In this document: positions 36,887 to 47,869 of the stretch, one piece after another | How the letters are laid out: every line of letters starts with the position of its first letter | How positions within the stretch are numbered: the first letter of the stretch is position 1 | From: Mesostigma viride | Taxonomy: Eukaryota > Streptophyta > Mesostigmatophyceae > Mesostigmatales > Mesostigmataceae | Direction: 5' to 3' | NCBI GenBank assembly: GCA_009746045.1 | Contig: RPFO01000406.1 | Span: 2,220,287-2,284,286 of the forward strand | Length of the DNA stretch: 64,000 bases | Notes under the pieces: generated by a model | What the model saw: the letters and a program-made list of their open reading frames with translations, nothing else | The model's database searches: none | What the model was told of the DNA's origin: nothing | Program-made: the position numbers and the translations under genes

Positions 36887-37684
36887 TAGGAGGGCAAGCC
36901 GGGGTGCGGCGACATTCGAGGAGCAACGGGAGCGAACGGCAGAGGAGGACATCGCCAGAGAGGAAGGGGAGGCGATGGAGGAGAGGGGCGTGGAGGCGCC
37001 AGCTGGGCAACCTATCCCAGAGATGGACCCCAGAGCCGGGAGAACACACAAGCAGTGGCGTGATGGGCAAGCTGAGGCGGAGAAAGTCAAGCGTGCCAGG
37101 CGACCTACGGAGGCAGTGGTGCTCACAACGCCTGGTGAGGAGGACGCCATCGTCACCCCAGGTGTGCGTGCTGCAAAGCAAGCTGCTGTTCACGATAGGG
37201 TGTCTGGTATGTTGCCCGAGCGTTTGGAGGCTAGGATTGACCCTCCCCAGGCACCACCAGTGCGTGTGGGGAGTGTGTTGCCCGGCACCCGTCCATTTTC
37301 TGATGCTGTGACAGTCATGAATGGGCAGAAAGCGCTCAACCCTCCACTGAAGCAAGATAACCTGGATAAATGGCTTGATGACATGAAGCTAGTCGTGGGC
37401 TCCGTCGCAGCAGGTGTGGATATTGTCAGGGTGTTTCACTCTTCCACCGCAAACAAGGGGTCATCTGAAAGGGTCAATGACATGGCTAGGCATGCTCTGA
37501 AAGAGGGGCACACTTGGCTACAGTTCCTAGATGACATCAAGGAGGAGTTTTCTGACAGGGTTCACAATCTCACCATGGAAAAGAAGAGAGAATTTGATGA
37601 GTTTGAGATCAAGGGTGAGGTGGCTGCTGAGCTGGCCAGGTTTGAGTTGATCGTGGAGGCAGGCAAGAAGCAGGGCTTCAGTGT
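36882..37684 (+). CDS. C6 Gag, N-terminal part
   Basis: Begins MPRRASRG at the conserved TATA-like context. An acidic/basic low-complexity start leads to the capsid-like region, aligned with C1 Gag (NPPLKQDNLDKWLDDMKL, VFHSSTANKGSSERV, FLDDIKEEFSDRV). It is broken by the TRG insertion at agtgt. The phase carries over exactly to 40455, so gag was intact when TRG landed. Confidence 0.85.
37680..37684 (+). other. Target-site duplication of TRG (left), agtgt
   Basis: Matches 40450-40454 directly after the right LTR. Confidence 0.92.
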
Positions 37685-38428
37685 TGTCAAATATCTAGCG
37701 ATGTTTCTCTACTTTTGTCACGCATTATGTTATCACGCATTATATGCGGGGAAAATTGACGCCGTCAGCTAGGTGTTTATTTACACGACTTGTTGTTGGG
37801 TTTGCATCCCTATTAATTGCACCCACAGGTCGTTGACTAGTTTAATATCATATACAATGTTTGAGTGTACTAAAATCCGAATGATGTTGCTCGGAAAACA
37901 GCAAGCGTTACCTGTCAGCACCGTTACAGGTGCCGTAATTTACATCGGCTCTCTCCGGATCAGATCAGGTCCGCAGTTTGTGGTGCCGCCCTGGAGGCGA
38001 TAGGACTTTGAGCCTATCAGACCACACACACAATGTACCATGATGTGGACAATAGATTACAGGCTGCAAAGTCGTTATTATCTAGTGTTCTTTCCGTGGT
38101 TGTAGAGACGCTAAGCTGCAGTGCCGTCAGATGTAAATCAACGGTGCATAATGCATTAGCCGCCACTACTTTGTGTTCCTAGAGTTGTTTGCTTGCCTAG
38201 CCGTGTGTGGCCCCGACCCAGTGTTGGTCGTGTGACCCTGCCCAGTGTTGGCATTGTCATTTGCCCTGGCCCAGTGTTGGCTATGGTAGACTGCGCCCAG
38301 TGTTGGCCGCACCGTGTTTTCCACTCTCAGTAAACGTATTTTAATACAAGAAGTCTTTTCCATACACTTGTGCAATATCTGGGTCATAACAGGCAAAAGA
38401 TCTTTCCTCCGAGCCCCGGTTTCTGACA
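37685..38428 (+). repeat. TRG 5' LTR
   Basis: 744 bp. Contains four to five short repeats of cccagtgttgg near 38218-38300. Followed at 38429 by tggtatcgtgtagcgag, whose first seven bases match the initiator-Met tRNA primer site used by many copia elements. Confidence 0.95.
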
Positions 38429-38445
38429 TGGTATCGTGTAGCGAG
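38429..38445 (+). promoter_or_regulatory. TRG primer-binding site
   Basis: tggtatcgtgtagcgag directly follows the 5' LTR. It starts with TGGTATC, as sites complementary to initiator tRNA-Met do. Confidence 0.65.
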
Positions 38446-38447
38446 TG

Positions 38448-38846
38448 ATGCCTATGAACCCATATTTTCCAATTCCCAACGACCGCAACCTGAGATCTGG
38501 AATTGAGCTTTTTCAATTTCCCGAAGAATCTTGCCCAGACTACCTCGCAAGAGCAAATCTGCTTTTTGCCCAAGTTGAAGACATCTTCCCGGGCGTGTTT
38601 CCTGAATCTGCCTACTGCCGCTGGCTCCTGCGTGGCATTCGACAAGAATTTTTCAACTGTGTGTGTTTCAGCGAACTTCCAGACTTTTCAATCAGAAATC
38701 TACAGGATCTGCTCGACAACAACGCAGTATCTCTGGAGAGATTAAATCACACTTTACTTCACATTACAAATCTCCAACGCAATCAAGAACATGTCGGGAG
38801 GTGCGCCAGCTGTGGCACGAGAAGTCAAGGAGAGCAGCGTTCTTAG
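38448..38846 (+). CDS. TRG small 5' ORF (132 residues)
   Basis: ATG at 38448, just after the primer site. It overlaps the next ORF by about 55 bp in another frame. A PDYLARANLLFAQ helix and a Leu-rich second half look like a capsid C-terminal fold, but I could not assign it. It may be an upstream Gag fragment or a regulator of the downstream ORF. Confidence 0.5.
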   Translation: MPMNPYFPIPNDRNLRSGIELFQFPEESCPDYLARANLLFAQVEDIFPGVFPESAYCRWLLRGIRQEFFNCVCFSELPDFSIRNLQDLLDNNAVSLERLNHTLLHITNLQRNQEHVGRCASCGTRSQGEQRS

Positions 38847-39675
38847 TGCTCTCAAGAATCTCAACTTTGATGGGAGCGACCCCAAGAAATTCACCGGATT
38901 CCGAATCAAGGCGGAAGGGCAATTCGACGCCCTCGGATATTCAGATGTACTAGCTGGAAAGGATCCGATCGTGGTAAAGCAGCAAAAAATTGGTTACGCT
39001 GCCCTGATTGCTGGCCTCGACGGCAACGCGCTACTGCATGCCGCTACGGCCCCCAACAAGTATATGCACGAGGCGTGGACCGTCCTGGTTGACGTCTATG
39101 GACGTGACGAAACGACATCCACCCATCAGGCCGCGACACTTGAGGAACTGCTGTCAGCTGAGCAGATTCCCATGGATTCTGTTCCTGCAAATGTCAATCT
39201 CACCGAACGATTGTACCTGCAATATAATAAATTAAGCAACAATAAACTCCATGATTCCATCCTGGTGACATCACACCGCCGCAGACTTCCTGCCCAGTAT
39301 GGCCCCGTCCTGGCGGCGTACAACCTTCCCCCCGACTTGACGTGGAAAGACTACAAGACCGCCGTCCTGAAAGTGGACGACCATCTGCGTGTGCACCGCG
39401 CGGCCCAAGCTGGCAGCTCAGATTCCAGTGCACCAGTGTATCATACTGCTGCCTGCCCCCACTGTGCGGGTACTATCGACGAATCAGTCTTCCTCACCAA
39501 GGGTGGGAAAGTGCTGACCTGCAAGCACTGCCACCGTACCGGTCACACTGAGGATCGCTGCTGGTCCAAGAAGGCGGAGAACAAGTCCAAGAAACCTGAG
39601 GCGCACTTCACCATGGACGGCGAGCCACTGGCTGACGACGTGGCAGATGTTCCTGCTGGTTTTTTCATTGAGTAG
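38791..39675 (+). CDS. TRG Gag
   Basis: 294 residues from the ATG at 38791. The copia-type Gag (UBN2-like) begins with a short polar stretch, then LNFDGSDPKKFTGFR, and continues helically to about residue 200. One CCHC knuckle, CKHCHRTGHTEDRCW, lies near residues 245-260, preceded by a CPHC motif that may make a second finger. The frame is intact from start to stop, as expected of a recent and possibly mobile copy. It does not resemble Gag of C1-C7. Confidence 0.85.
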   Translation: MSGGAPAVAREVKESSVLSALKNLNFDGSDPKKFTGFRIKAEGQFDALGYSDVLAGKDPIVVKQQKIGYAALIAGLDGNALLHAATAPNKYMHEAWTVLVDVYGRDETTSTHQAATLEELLSAEQIPMDSVPANVNLTERLYLQYNKLSNNKLHDSILVTSHRRRLPAQYGPVLAAYNLPPDLTWKDYKTAVLKVDDHLRVHRAAQAGSSDSSAPVYHTAACPHCAGTIDESVFLTKGGKVLTCKHCHRTGHTEDRCWSKKAENKSKKPEAHFTMDGEPLADDVADVPAGFFIE

Positions 39676-39705
39676 CCGGAATACGTGACATGCAGTATGG
39701 GGGTG

Positions 39706-40449
39706 TGTCAAATATCTAGCGATGTTTCTCTACTTTTGTCACGCATTATGTTATCACGCATTATATGCGGGGAAAATTGACGCCGTCAGCTAGGTGTTTA
39801 TTTACACGACTTGTTGTTGGGTTTGCATCCCTATTAATTGCACCCACAGGTCGTTGACTAGTTTAATATCATATACAATGTTTGAGTGTACTAAAATCCG
39901 AATGATGTTGCTCGGAAAACAGCAAGCGTTACCTGTCAGCACCGTTACAGGTGCCGTAATTTACATCGGCTCTCTCCGGATCAGATCAGGTCCGCAGTTT
40001 GTGGTGCCGCCCTGGAGGCGATAGGACTTTGAGCCTATCAGACCACACACACAATGTACCATGATGTGGACAATAGATTACAGGCTGCAAAGTCGTTATT
40101 ATCTAGTGTTCTTTCCGTGGTTGTAGAGACGCTAAGCTGCAGTGCCGTCAGATGTAAATCAACGGTGCATAATGCATTAGCCGCCACTACTTTGTGTTCC
40201 TAGAGTTGTTTGCTTGCCTAGCCGTGTGTGGCCCCGACCCAGTGTTGGTCGTGTGACCCTGCCCAGTGTTGGCATTGTCATTTGCCCTGGCCCAGTGTTG
40301 GCTATGGTAGACTGCGCCCAGTGTTGGCCGCACCGTGTTTTCCACTCTCAGTAAACGTATTTTAATACAAGAAGTCTTTTCCATACACTTGTGCAATATC
40401 TGGGTCATAACAGGCAAAAGATCTTTCCTCCGAGCCCCGGTTTCTGACA
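39706..40449 (+). repeat. TRG 3' LTR
   Basis: 744 bp, preceded by the purine-rich gcagtatgggggtg. Confidence 0.95.
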
Positions 40450-40454
40450 AGTGT
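40450..40454 (+). other. Target-site duplication of TRG (right), agtgt
   Basis: Right copy; the C6 gag frame resumes here. Confidence 0.92.
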
Positions 40455-40980
40455 GACAGTCAGGGCAGCAGCAGACCACTTCTTTGATAAGATGGGCTTG
40501 TCAGAGGAAGGTAGGGCTACTGCTAGACAGCTCTGTGATCTCACTGATGGCACCTGGGGGGCTCTGAAGCGTGTGATACTAAACTTCAGGACCCGGGTCC
40601 CTACCTGCAAGGGTATCAGTTCTCAGGGAGGGTCAGCGTCACAGGCTAGCCAGGGCACTGAGAACCGTACCCCATCTGGGACACGGTATGGTAGCAGGAG
40701 AAGGAAGCAGACCCAGAAGGAGCAGAACCAGGGTGGTGGAGGAGGTCAGCAGGGGAACCAGAATCAGGGGAACCAGTCTGGCAACCGTAACAGCCATCAG
40801 CAGGGTAAGGGTGGTGGCCAGGGGCAGAATAACAATCAGGCCTCAGGCAACCAGAACAAGCAGGACAGCAAGGCCCCAGGAGGAGGGTCTGGCAAGAGCA
40901 AGTGTTTTGCTTGTGGCAAGGAAGGTCACTGGAAGAGGGATTGCCCAAACAAGAAGAAGGGGCAGTCTGATCAGAAGTGA
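40455..40980 (+). CDS. C6 Gag, C-terminal part
   Basis: Continues the capsid region (FFDKMGLSEEGRATARQL), then a Gln/Asn/Gly-rich linker and the CCHC knuckle CFACGKEGHWKRDC. It ends at TGA in the context TGACTAG, with pol open in the same frame. The linker is richer in Asn/Gln than in C1. Confidence 0.87.
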
Positions 40981-40984
40981 CTAG
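40978..40984 (+). promoter_or_regulatory. UGA-CUAG readthrough context between C6 Gag and Pol
   Basis: Same seven bases and same position as in C1. No other stop occurs in this frame until after the integrase zinc motif region. Confidence 0.65.
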
Positions 40985-42290
40985 TGAAGCAGTCCCGTGT
41001 ACATAGTGAGACACCCTGTGGGGACACAGCTTCACATGTAAATAAATCTGGGCAGGGTGCCACCTCTGATCAGCACCAGGGGTGTACTGATGTTCTCATT
41101 CCACAAGATTGCATGCATGCTGCAGCACAACAATCCCCTCAACTGTCAACAGGTGGAGGGTCCCCAGACAGGGTTGGCTCTGGGAGCCTAGATGCTCTGC
41201 TGGGAGGGTCTGCTGGGTCCTCTGGATCCAAGATGCAGAAGGTGGATGTTGCGTCCTCACACGCAGGGCCCGTCCAGGCGTCTTCCCAGGTGCGTAATCT
41301 GGCTAGGCAACTGAGCTACACGGATGCTGGACGCAGGCTGCACAATATCTTTGGTCACACAGCGCCATGGCTGAGATGTTTGGTTGGAAGATTGGAGATG
41401 AGCCACTGAGGGAAGCATGCAGGGCTGCAGCTGAGCAATGTGCTTGTAAGGAGAATGCTGCCAAGAAGCCAAGGTCCCATGCTAGGGAGCCTGCCAGGGA
41501 GAAGGGGGACATCCAGGTAGACGTCCAGCATATCAGGGGCTTATACATTTTGGTGGCAGTGGACAGATTTAGCAGGTACAGGCTGCTCCAGATTCTGCCA
41601 GATATGAAGGGGAATACCCTGCTGCTGGGCTTGCAGACTCTCTTACCAGGCTTTGGGGTGTACAAGACAGTACAGGCTGATATTCAGTTTGAGTGCCTAC
41701 TGTCACAGCAGGAGCAACTGCCATGCAAGCTGCTGGTCACGCCCAGGGAGAGCCATGGACAGCAAGGTGCTGTGGAGAGATCCATCAGGGAGGTCAAGAC
41801 CGTAGTGCTGGCAGAACCTAAGGTGCCACTGGTAGCATCTGCTTTGGAGAGGGCAGTGTGGACCAGGCAGGTGGAAGAACAGTTGAACCTCAGAATAAAC
41901 TACTATTATGACGGGGTGGCTGTCAATCCTGTAGCACTGCAGTTTGGGATGCTAGCCCAGGAAGTGGTCCAGGCATGCTTGAGGAAAGCAGACAGGGTGT
42001 TTGCTCAGTTGAGACGCAAGGATAGGGGCTGGAATGTGCTGAGGCCTCAGGTGGGGCTGAAGGTCAGAATGTGGAAGGAGCCATCAATGCAGGGCAAGAG
42101 GGGCAAGTGGCAGAACGGGGTGGTGACCCGTGTGGAAGATGCCAATCGTTCCTGCCTTGTGGCCTTGGAGAGTAATCCCAGGCATGTTTACAGGTTGAGC
42201 TGCATGGGCCAACGTCAAGGAACGCAAGCCACATGCAATCTGGCCTGCAGACGGGCCTGGACCCCAGTGTTGGCTGGAGGGCCAGGTTGA
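40981..42290 (+). CDS. C6 Pol, integrase (one frameshift)
   Basis: In phase with Gag after the UGA up to about 41380, where one base is lost in the zinc motif (RLHNIFGH), and then from 41367 in a second frame. Core: VDVQHIRG (Asp), ADIQFECLL (Asp), GAVERSIRE (Glu), D-x31-E as in C1. The C-terminal module includes VRMWKEPS and GVVTRVEDANRSCLV. A further shift near 42200 moves the linker out of frame. No protease between Gag and integrase. Confidence 0.87.
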
Positions 42291-42419
42291 GGACCAGGTA
42301 GTTGATGTGCCTGTCACTGACGTGGGAGGTGGCTATCCCTCTGATGATGATGAGGTGCAGGAGGCAACTGCATCACCTGTGGTGGAGCCAACGGGGGCTG
42401 GGCCTGCACCATGCAGGGT

Positions 42420-42525
42420 CCAAGAGGCCACTCATGGCAGACATTGTCCGGTCGCTCATGTTCAACAAGCACAAGGATCCCAAGGTATCTAAGTTGACTG
42501 AATGGGGTTCTTGCTGGGCTGCTAC
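42420..42525 (+). CDS. C6 protease-like domain, 5' part
   Basis: Short segment matching the lead-in to the C1 protease (LMADIV, SKLTEWGSCW). It is cut by C5 at the duplication gctac, a few codons before the DTNS site, which lies at 51019 on the other side. Confidence 0.7.
42521..42525 (+). other. Target-site duplication of C5 (left), gctac
   Basis: Matches 51010-51014. Confidence 0.92.
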
Positions 42526-42983
42526 AGTTGGATGGAGACTAGGGACGACGAACAACTGCTGAAGCTGAAAGCGAATGATGATTGTATTACAATAATACAA
42601 TGAGAGAGCAATGGAAGCTGAGGGCTCAGAATGGAACGTCTGGGCAAACTCGGGTGCTGCGGCACTCCCCAGTGCTACGCCTATATGCCTATGGCGGTGC
42701 TACCTGCAGCACACGACCAGTGGACAACTGTACACTGCAATGCCATGCGACCACGTCACTAGCAACCAGCTAAGACTCGGCCCGTCAGGCCCGGCTACAC
42801 CGGACCTGGCGGGTCGAGCTAGCACCTAGGAACAGTCTGGCACTAACCGCACATCGGTCCACATGACACCTCAGTACCGTACACCCTGCCGTACTGTACT
42901 GAGGTGTCCCGCTCAGCCGCGGTAGGCAATACGCGGCGCGCAGGCCGGAAATCCGTGTGTCAGCCTAAGCATCTCATCTAACT
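42526..42983 (-). repeat. C5 3' LTR (minus orientation)
   Basis: 458 bp. On the minus strand it is preceded by the purine-rich aaaggaaaacataatggg. Confidence 0.95.
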
Positions 42984-44100
42984 CCCATTATGTTTTCCTT
43001 TCAGGTTGAAGGCTAGCGACTTCAAGCCTGACCCTGCCCAGCTAGGAGACTGACTCCAAGCTGACTGAGGTGCTGAGCAACTGACACCCATACTGCAACA
43101 TCTGGACTGAAAAAGATGGGCCCCAGAACTCGTGCAATACTTGTGATGGCATCACGTTTAGCTCAACATGCCCGGGGAGTTCCTCCTCCTCGCGAGCTCA
43201 CAAGGGAGATAGCTATGCCTGTCTGCCTATCCAGGGAGTGCATCACCAGCCAAGAGAGCCATTGTAAAAAAATGCCAAGGTAACCGTTTAAGAGGTTCCA
43301 TGTTGTTCCATCATCATCGCCCACTCAGAGAGAAAATACCCAGCCAGGCTGGGTCAACTGAGCTCAGGTTACCTGCAACCTGAGGAGTGACAGTGGACAG
43401 GTTTATTGCACCCTGCACTGTCCATGTTGTACCTGCACAACATGTGAGGACCAGCCACCCCTGCCCTGCACAGAGGGGGCTGAAGTCCGAGTGACAGGTG
43501 ACAGGACTATGACATCCTGGACCTGGCCACATTGCACCTGCACAACGTGTGAGACCAGCCACCCCTGCCCTGCACATGGGTGACTGAAGTCCTGGTGACA
43601 GGTGACAGGAATATTTCATCCTGCACCTGTGCTGAGCACGTTGTACTAGACAACATGACAGCACCCATGCCTTTACTGCCACTGAACAGTAAGGCCAGGT
43701 GGCCCAGGATATCCACAGTGAACTGGGGTCCTGGGTAACCACCTGTCAAGGGAGCTTTGACCCTCCACTTGAATGGGGGCACCTGAGCCACTGAGCTCAA
43801 GGCCATTCCACCAAGGCATACGCCCTAGTGAATAAAGGTGTGAGATACATCCCATGCCCACCTATGAAGGTGTGCATAACGAAATTCCATGGTGTTGAAA
43901 AAATCAAAACAGATTTTATTGGGCATAGGGCACGCAGATGTATGAAAAACAGACTCCAACCAACCCCCCTTGCTGGAAGCCACAACCTACCCCTTGGACC
44001 TGCCCAAGGGGTACTGGGTGACCTAGGCGGCCCTGGTGAACAGGACCCTGCTAGGCGTCCCCCCTATGGGGCAGGGTTGCCTGCTTGCCATAGGGGTTCA
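42984..44100 (-). other. C5 3' UTR with imperfect tandem repeats
   Basis: No supported ORF. Two diverged copies of a roughly 115-bp unit (core accagccacccctgccctgca) lie near 43400-43510 and 43525-43625. I did not find the T-arm hairpin seen in C1-C3. Confidence 0.6.
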
Positions 44101-44868
44101 TCAAGTGGTACAACAGCTGGTATTGTCAGCTGCCTGCTGAGGCACTTTAGTGAGTGCATCAGCAGCGTTGTGTTTGTCCTCCACGTGACGGGTGGACTCC
44201 CAGTAGGTGGACTCCTGTTTCAGGACCACCCAGTCAAGATCAGTGTGGACAGCATAGGGGTTAGCAAGGAAACTGAGGACTGACTGACTGTCAGTGAGCA
44301 AGTGTGCCACCACCCCAGCATTGCTGCCTGCTTGCATCTGCAACCAAACCAGCACATGATTCAAGTACCTGGCATGAAGCACTGCTGACACCACTGCCCT
44401 GCACTCAGCAGCATTGCTGCTGACAGCCTTGCGTCTATGCAACCGGCTGTACCATGAAATGAGAGACAAGGGTGCATCATCATTCTGCACAAAATACAAG
44501 CCTGACTCCCTTGCCTGCAACTTGGTAATCTGCCTGGACTCCATGGAACTATCCATCATAGCTTGGATGTGAATGGTTTTGTGGAGATCCAAGGAGTGCA
44601 AGATAAGGGGAGGGCCTTCCTGGAGAGTTTTGGTGATGGCTTTGTGACCTACTTGCATCAAGACATCATCATCAACTCTGCTAACCACAGCCAGGTGAGG
44701 TGCACACGTTGAGCACAACCACCCCAGCTTGCCTCTAATGGTAGGACAGGCTCCAGGTTTGATTTTTGTTTGCAAAACCTCCAAGCAGCTGTGCATGTAA
44801 TCATTGGGAGAGTAAGTGCACACACCCACTGGTTTTGATGCTGCTGGAGTTGTAACATTGTGCCACAA
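44101..44868 (-). CDS. C5 RNase H
   Basis: Connection (RGKLGWLCSTCAPHLAV), then MMDSSMESR, SSNAAECRA, LTDSQSVLSF, HTDLDWVVLKQ and KHNAADALTK, with all expected acidic residues. The frame overlaps RT because of a one-base shift near 44840. Confidence 0.88.
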   Translation of the reverse strand: MWHNVTTPAASKPVGVCTYSPNDYMHSCLEVLQTKIKPGACPTIRGKLGWLCSTCAPHLAVVSRVDDDVLMQVGHKAITKTLQEGPPLILHSLDLHKTIHIQAMMDSSMESRQITKLQARESGLYFVQNDDAPLSLISWYSRLHRRKAVSSNAAECRAVVSAVLHARYLNHVLVWLQMQAGSNAGVVAHLLTDSQSVLSFLANPYAVHTDLDWVVLKQESTYWESTRHVEDKHNAADALTKVPQQAADNTSCCTT

Positions 44869-45404
44869 AATTTTATGGCAGTGGTGCCCAGCTCTACTTG
44901 CTTGCCAATCTCAAAATGCTGTGACACTTGTTGAATAAAATCATCCACAGCACGCCTTGGCCCAGCAATCAGCTGATCATCCCCATGCCACACAAAGGTG
45001 AGAATGCCATGAGGGTGTGGGACCACAAAGAAGCAAGGGTCTATGTCATCATATCTAGCCCCTAGCTTTTCAAACACAGCCTGAGCTGACATCCTGAAAA
45101 TGCGAGGAGCTGATTGCAGCCCTTCAACACCTATGTTAGCTTTCAGGTACTGCTGAGGGATGTGTTTTGCCCAAACTCTGGGAGTGGAGACTACATACAC
45201 CTGACCATGCCACACTTGTTGTGCTATCTCAGGTGAGCCTTTCAGGAAAGCCCTTTTAATGTCTGTAGCCTTACATACATAGTCATCCCCATCATTGAGA
45301 TGACCCACAAAGACAGACAGCAAGATTTTTAGGGATGTTTGCTGAATGCCTGGCGTGTACAACTCTGCCTCTGTCAGATCAGTGGTGCCCTTGAACTCTG
45401 TCAC
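44658..45404 (-). CDS. C5 reverse transcriptase
   Basis: Motif A TDIKRAFLKGS, the substrate segment GVEGLQSAPRIF and the catalytic box FVWHGDDQLIAG (HGDD at 44976-44987). The N-terminal fingers (LRLKFVCKHKP) lie in another frame at about 45410-45480, so a shift occurs there. It is closest to C3 RT, sharing WHGDD rather than the LHGDD of C1 and C2. Confidence 0.88.
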   Translation of the reverse strand: MTEFKGTTDLTEAELYTPGIQQTSLKILLSVFVGHLNDGDDYVCKATDIKRAFLKGSPEIAQQVWHGQVYVVSTPRVWAKHIPQQYLKANIGVEGLQSAPRIFRMSAQAVFEKLGARYDDIDPCFFVVPHPHGILTFVWHGDDQLIAGPRRAVDDFIQQVSQHFEIGKQVELGTTAIKFCGTMLQLQQHQNQWVCALTLPMITCTAAWRFCKQKSNLEPVLPLEASWGGCAQRVHLTWLWLAELMMMS

Positions 45405-45465
45405 ACAAGGTCTAGCATGAAAATGACTGACCCATCTGCTGCTGGCTTATGTTTACACACAAACT

Positions 45466-46517
45466 TCAGGCGCAAGTGCTTGCACCCTGCAGGCTTTTTG
45501 TCAATAGGTGTGACAGGGGAGTATGAGAAGGACTAAGAGGATCTGGCACTACCCATTCTTCCCTGGCCTTGTTAAAGGCCTCCACCCATTTTAGGAATCC
45601 TATGTGTGTGCGACAGTCTTGCTCTATCTGTTCATAAGAAAGAGGAGACATTTTAGCCACATCATGCTTGCCCAATCCAAATGAGTTGGGATGAAGTTTT
45701 TGGTTGTGAACCAAGTCTGCCACACAGGGTTCTTGCCCTGGGGCATACTTGGGTGTAGCAAATTTTACAGAAGCAATGTTGGTGTTAAGAAGTTTTTCAA
45801 GAGAAATTTTGAAATGATTCAGATCAACACCACCCATGTCCTGGATGGATAGTCTATCACTGGAGATGAGGACACCAGGGTAACAGAGAAAAGGATCCCC
45901 CAACAAAGCATTCCCTTTATAACCTTCCAAGACCTGAAAAGGAGTGGGGATACCGAGTATAGTCAACATGACCTGACCTAATACCTTGAGGGATGACTGC
46001 CCTGAGAAATCAGCCACATGGTGCCAGGGTGAAGGTTCCAAAGGCAATGGGGCACAGCCAGGGCACTGATAATGCTGACCTGGGCTTGTGTGTCCACTGC
46101 AACCATAAATGGGCTATTGTCATTCTGCCCAACCTTCCCCACCTTAGCTGATCCTGCAGCAGTTTGAGCTTTGGCTCTATGAGCTGCTTGTAAAATGCGA
46201 ACAGCGTCTGCTAGGCTGCGTTTGGAAGGTGCAGCTAGTGGCTGAGCTATGTTCACACTTGAAGAGGTGATAGGTTGCTGATCACCTGTTTTGCCAATGT
46301 GACCCTCTGCTGCAGGGGGCCAAGCCTGCAGTGACTGCCTGCAATCATCAAGGGTGACCTGGGTGTCACAGTGGGTGTGGCTCTCACACTCACCAGTGGG
46401 TGTTCCAAACAACCACTCACTGGGCAACGCTGGGATGCCAGGCAACTGTACAGGGCTGTCGGCCAACAGCTCTTCCTCCTCTGCCACGTCTGACACAGTT
46501 GGAAAATACAATTTCAT
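45466..46517 (-). CDS. C5 protease-like domain
   Basis: Starts four bases into the end of the integrase frame, one base out of phase. A variable linker of about 110 residues leads to VAVDTQAQVSII (about 46075-46105). A one-base shift follows near 46040, and the rest (VADFSGQS, TILGIPTPFQVLEGY, LLGDPFLCYPG) is in the next frame. It ends in a lead-in to RT (GFLKWVEAFNKAREEW). DTQA has Gln in place of the usual Gly. Confidence 0.82.
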
Positions 46518-47789
46518 CCTGTGAGGTGAACACCTGTGAATTTTCCCGTGTCATTGTGTTTAACTAACACTGTCCTGCCAGTGGTGTTAAACTTTAGGAT
46601 GGTGGCTGGCCCATGCCAGGTACCCACCTTGCCTAGTCCCGACTCCTTGTAGAATAGGACCTGATCCCCTTCTCTGAAGGTGGGACGTGGATGCTTTGCA
46701 TCCTTGACAGCTAACCTGCTAGCTGTCTGTGCTCGCTGTGCGTTGTATAGGGCTAGTACCTCAGGTGGATAAATGCCTGCATGCAATCCATCTGGTGTAA
46801 TGACCACCCCTTGTGGGGTTTTCATGAGTGGCCTCCTGTTGAGGACTTGGCACAACCTGGTGGACCACAGAGCTCTGTCAGCATATGACCCACTGTCAGC
46901 CAGCAGATTGCCATCTTCTTTGGCTACAAGGGTTTTAATGGACCTGATGGCCCTTTCAATAATGCCTTGCCTCTCATGATCTTCTAGCCCAGCCAGATCA
47001 ATAGCCTCACACCCTGGTTCATTGGCAAGACACGTGAACTGCTGATCCAGTAACAATGCCTCCACAGGGTAGTACCTGGCCTGAGCAATCAAGAGAGCCC
47101 TGAGCAACTGTGTCTTGTCCATTCCAGGTAATGGTTCAATGGTTGTGTACCTTGACCATGCATCTTTAAGTGCCAAGTAAGATTGTCCTTTGATATGAAA
47201 GACATCTCCTACCACCCTGCCCTTGCTCTTAGGTGGGGTAGCTACATGCCACTTAGGGGGTTTGGGTGCATTGAACTGACAATGCTGGCAGTGGGATCTG
47301 ACCACCTGGCATGCACGTCTGAGTGCTGCCCCCCCTATTGCTGCTGCCACCACCTCTGCACTCACTTCATGCCCATAAAGGAAATGCAACTGCAAAGCAA
47401 GCTCCTGAAAACTGATCTGAGCATCCTCTGCTGGGGACACTCTGCACACCTTGGGAACCATAGATGTGAAGGTTGGTTTAGAGACATAATCTTCTGAAAC
47501 CAGCTGTAGCACCTTTCCAGAACTGCTCACTGCTCTGACAGTGGGGCATGCAGATGAAAGAGGTGAAGCAGGCACACTCAAGCCAGCATGAGAGGGAGAC
47601 TCACACTTCTTGCCGTAAGGAGGCCGCTTGCAGTCCTTGGGGTCACCGTGGGGCGGCCCGTGGCACTTGTGGCACAGGACGTCCAAATGCCCCAGCTCGT
47701 CCACGTTCTTGCGGCAGGTGGGCCGCAGGTGGTACTTCATGCCACAGCGGGTGCACCGCTGAGAAGACTTGTCCTCCTTGTCCTGCTTC

Positions 47790-47869
<80 letters not shown>

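Larger units (their letters stand above)
37685..40449 (+). mobile_element. TRG: gag-only LTR retrotransposon
   Basis: 2765 bp: two 744-bp LTRs with canonical TGTC...GACA ends and a 1277-bp interior that encodes Gag-like ORFs only. No protease, integrase or RT. The LTRs look identical, so this is among the most recent insertions here. It resembles the non-autonomous TR-GAG class known from plants and must borrow enzymes from another element. Confidence 0.93.

Noticed and set aside
37773-38003. Identical 76-residue ORFs at 37773 and 39794
   Set aside because: They occur only because the TRG LTR is present twice, with no protein features. Treated as LTR sequence.
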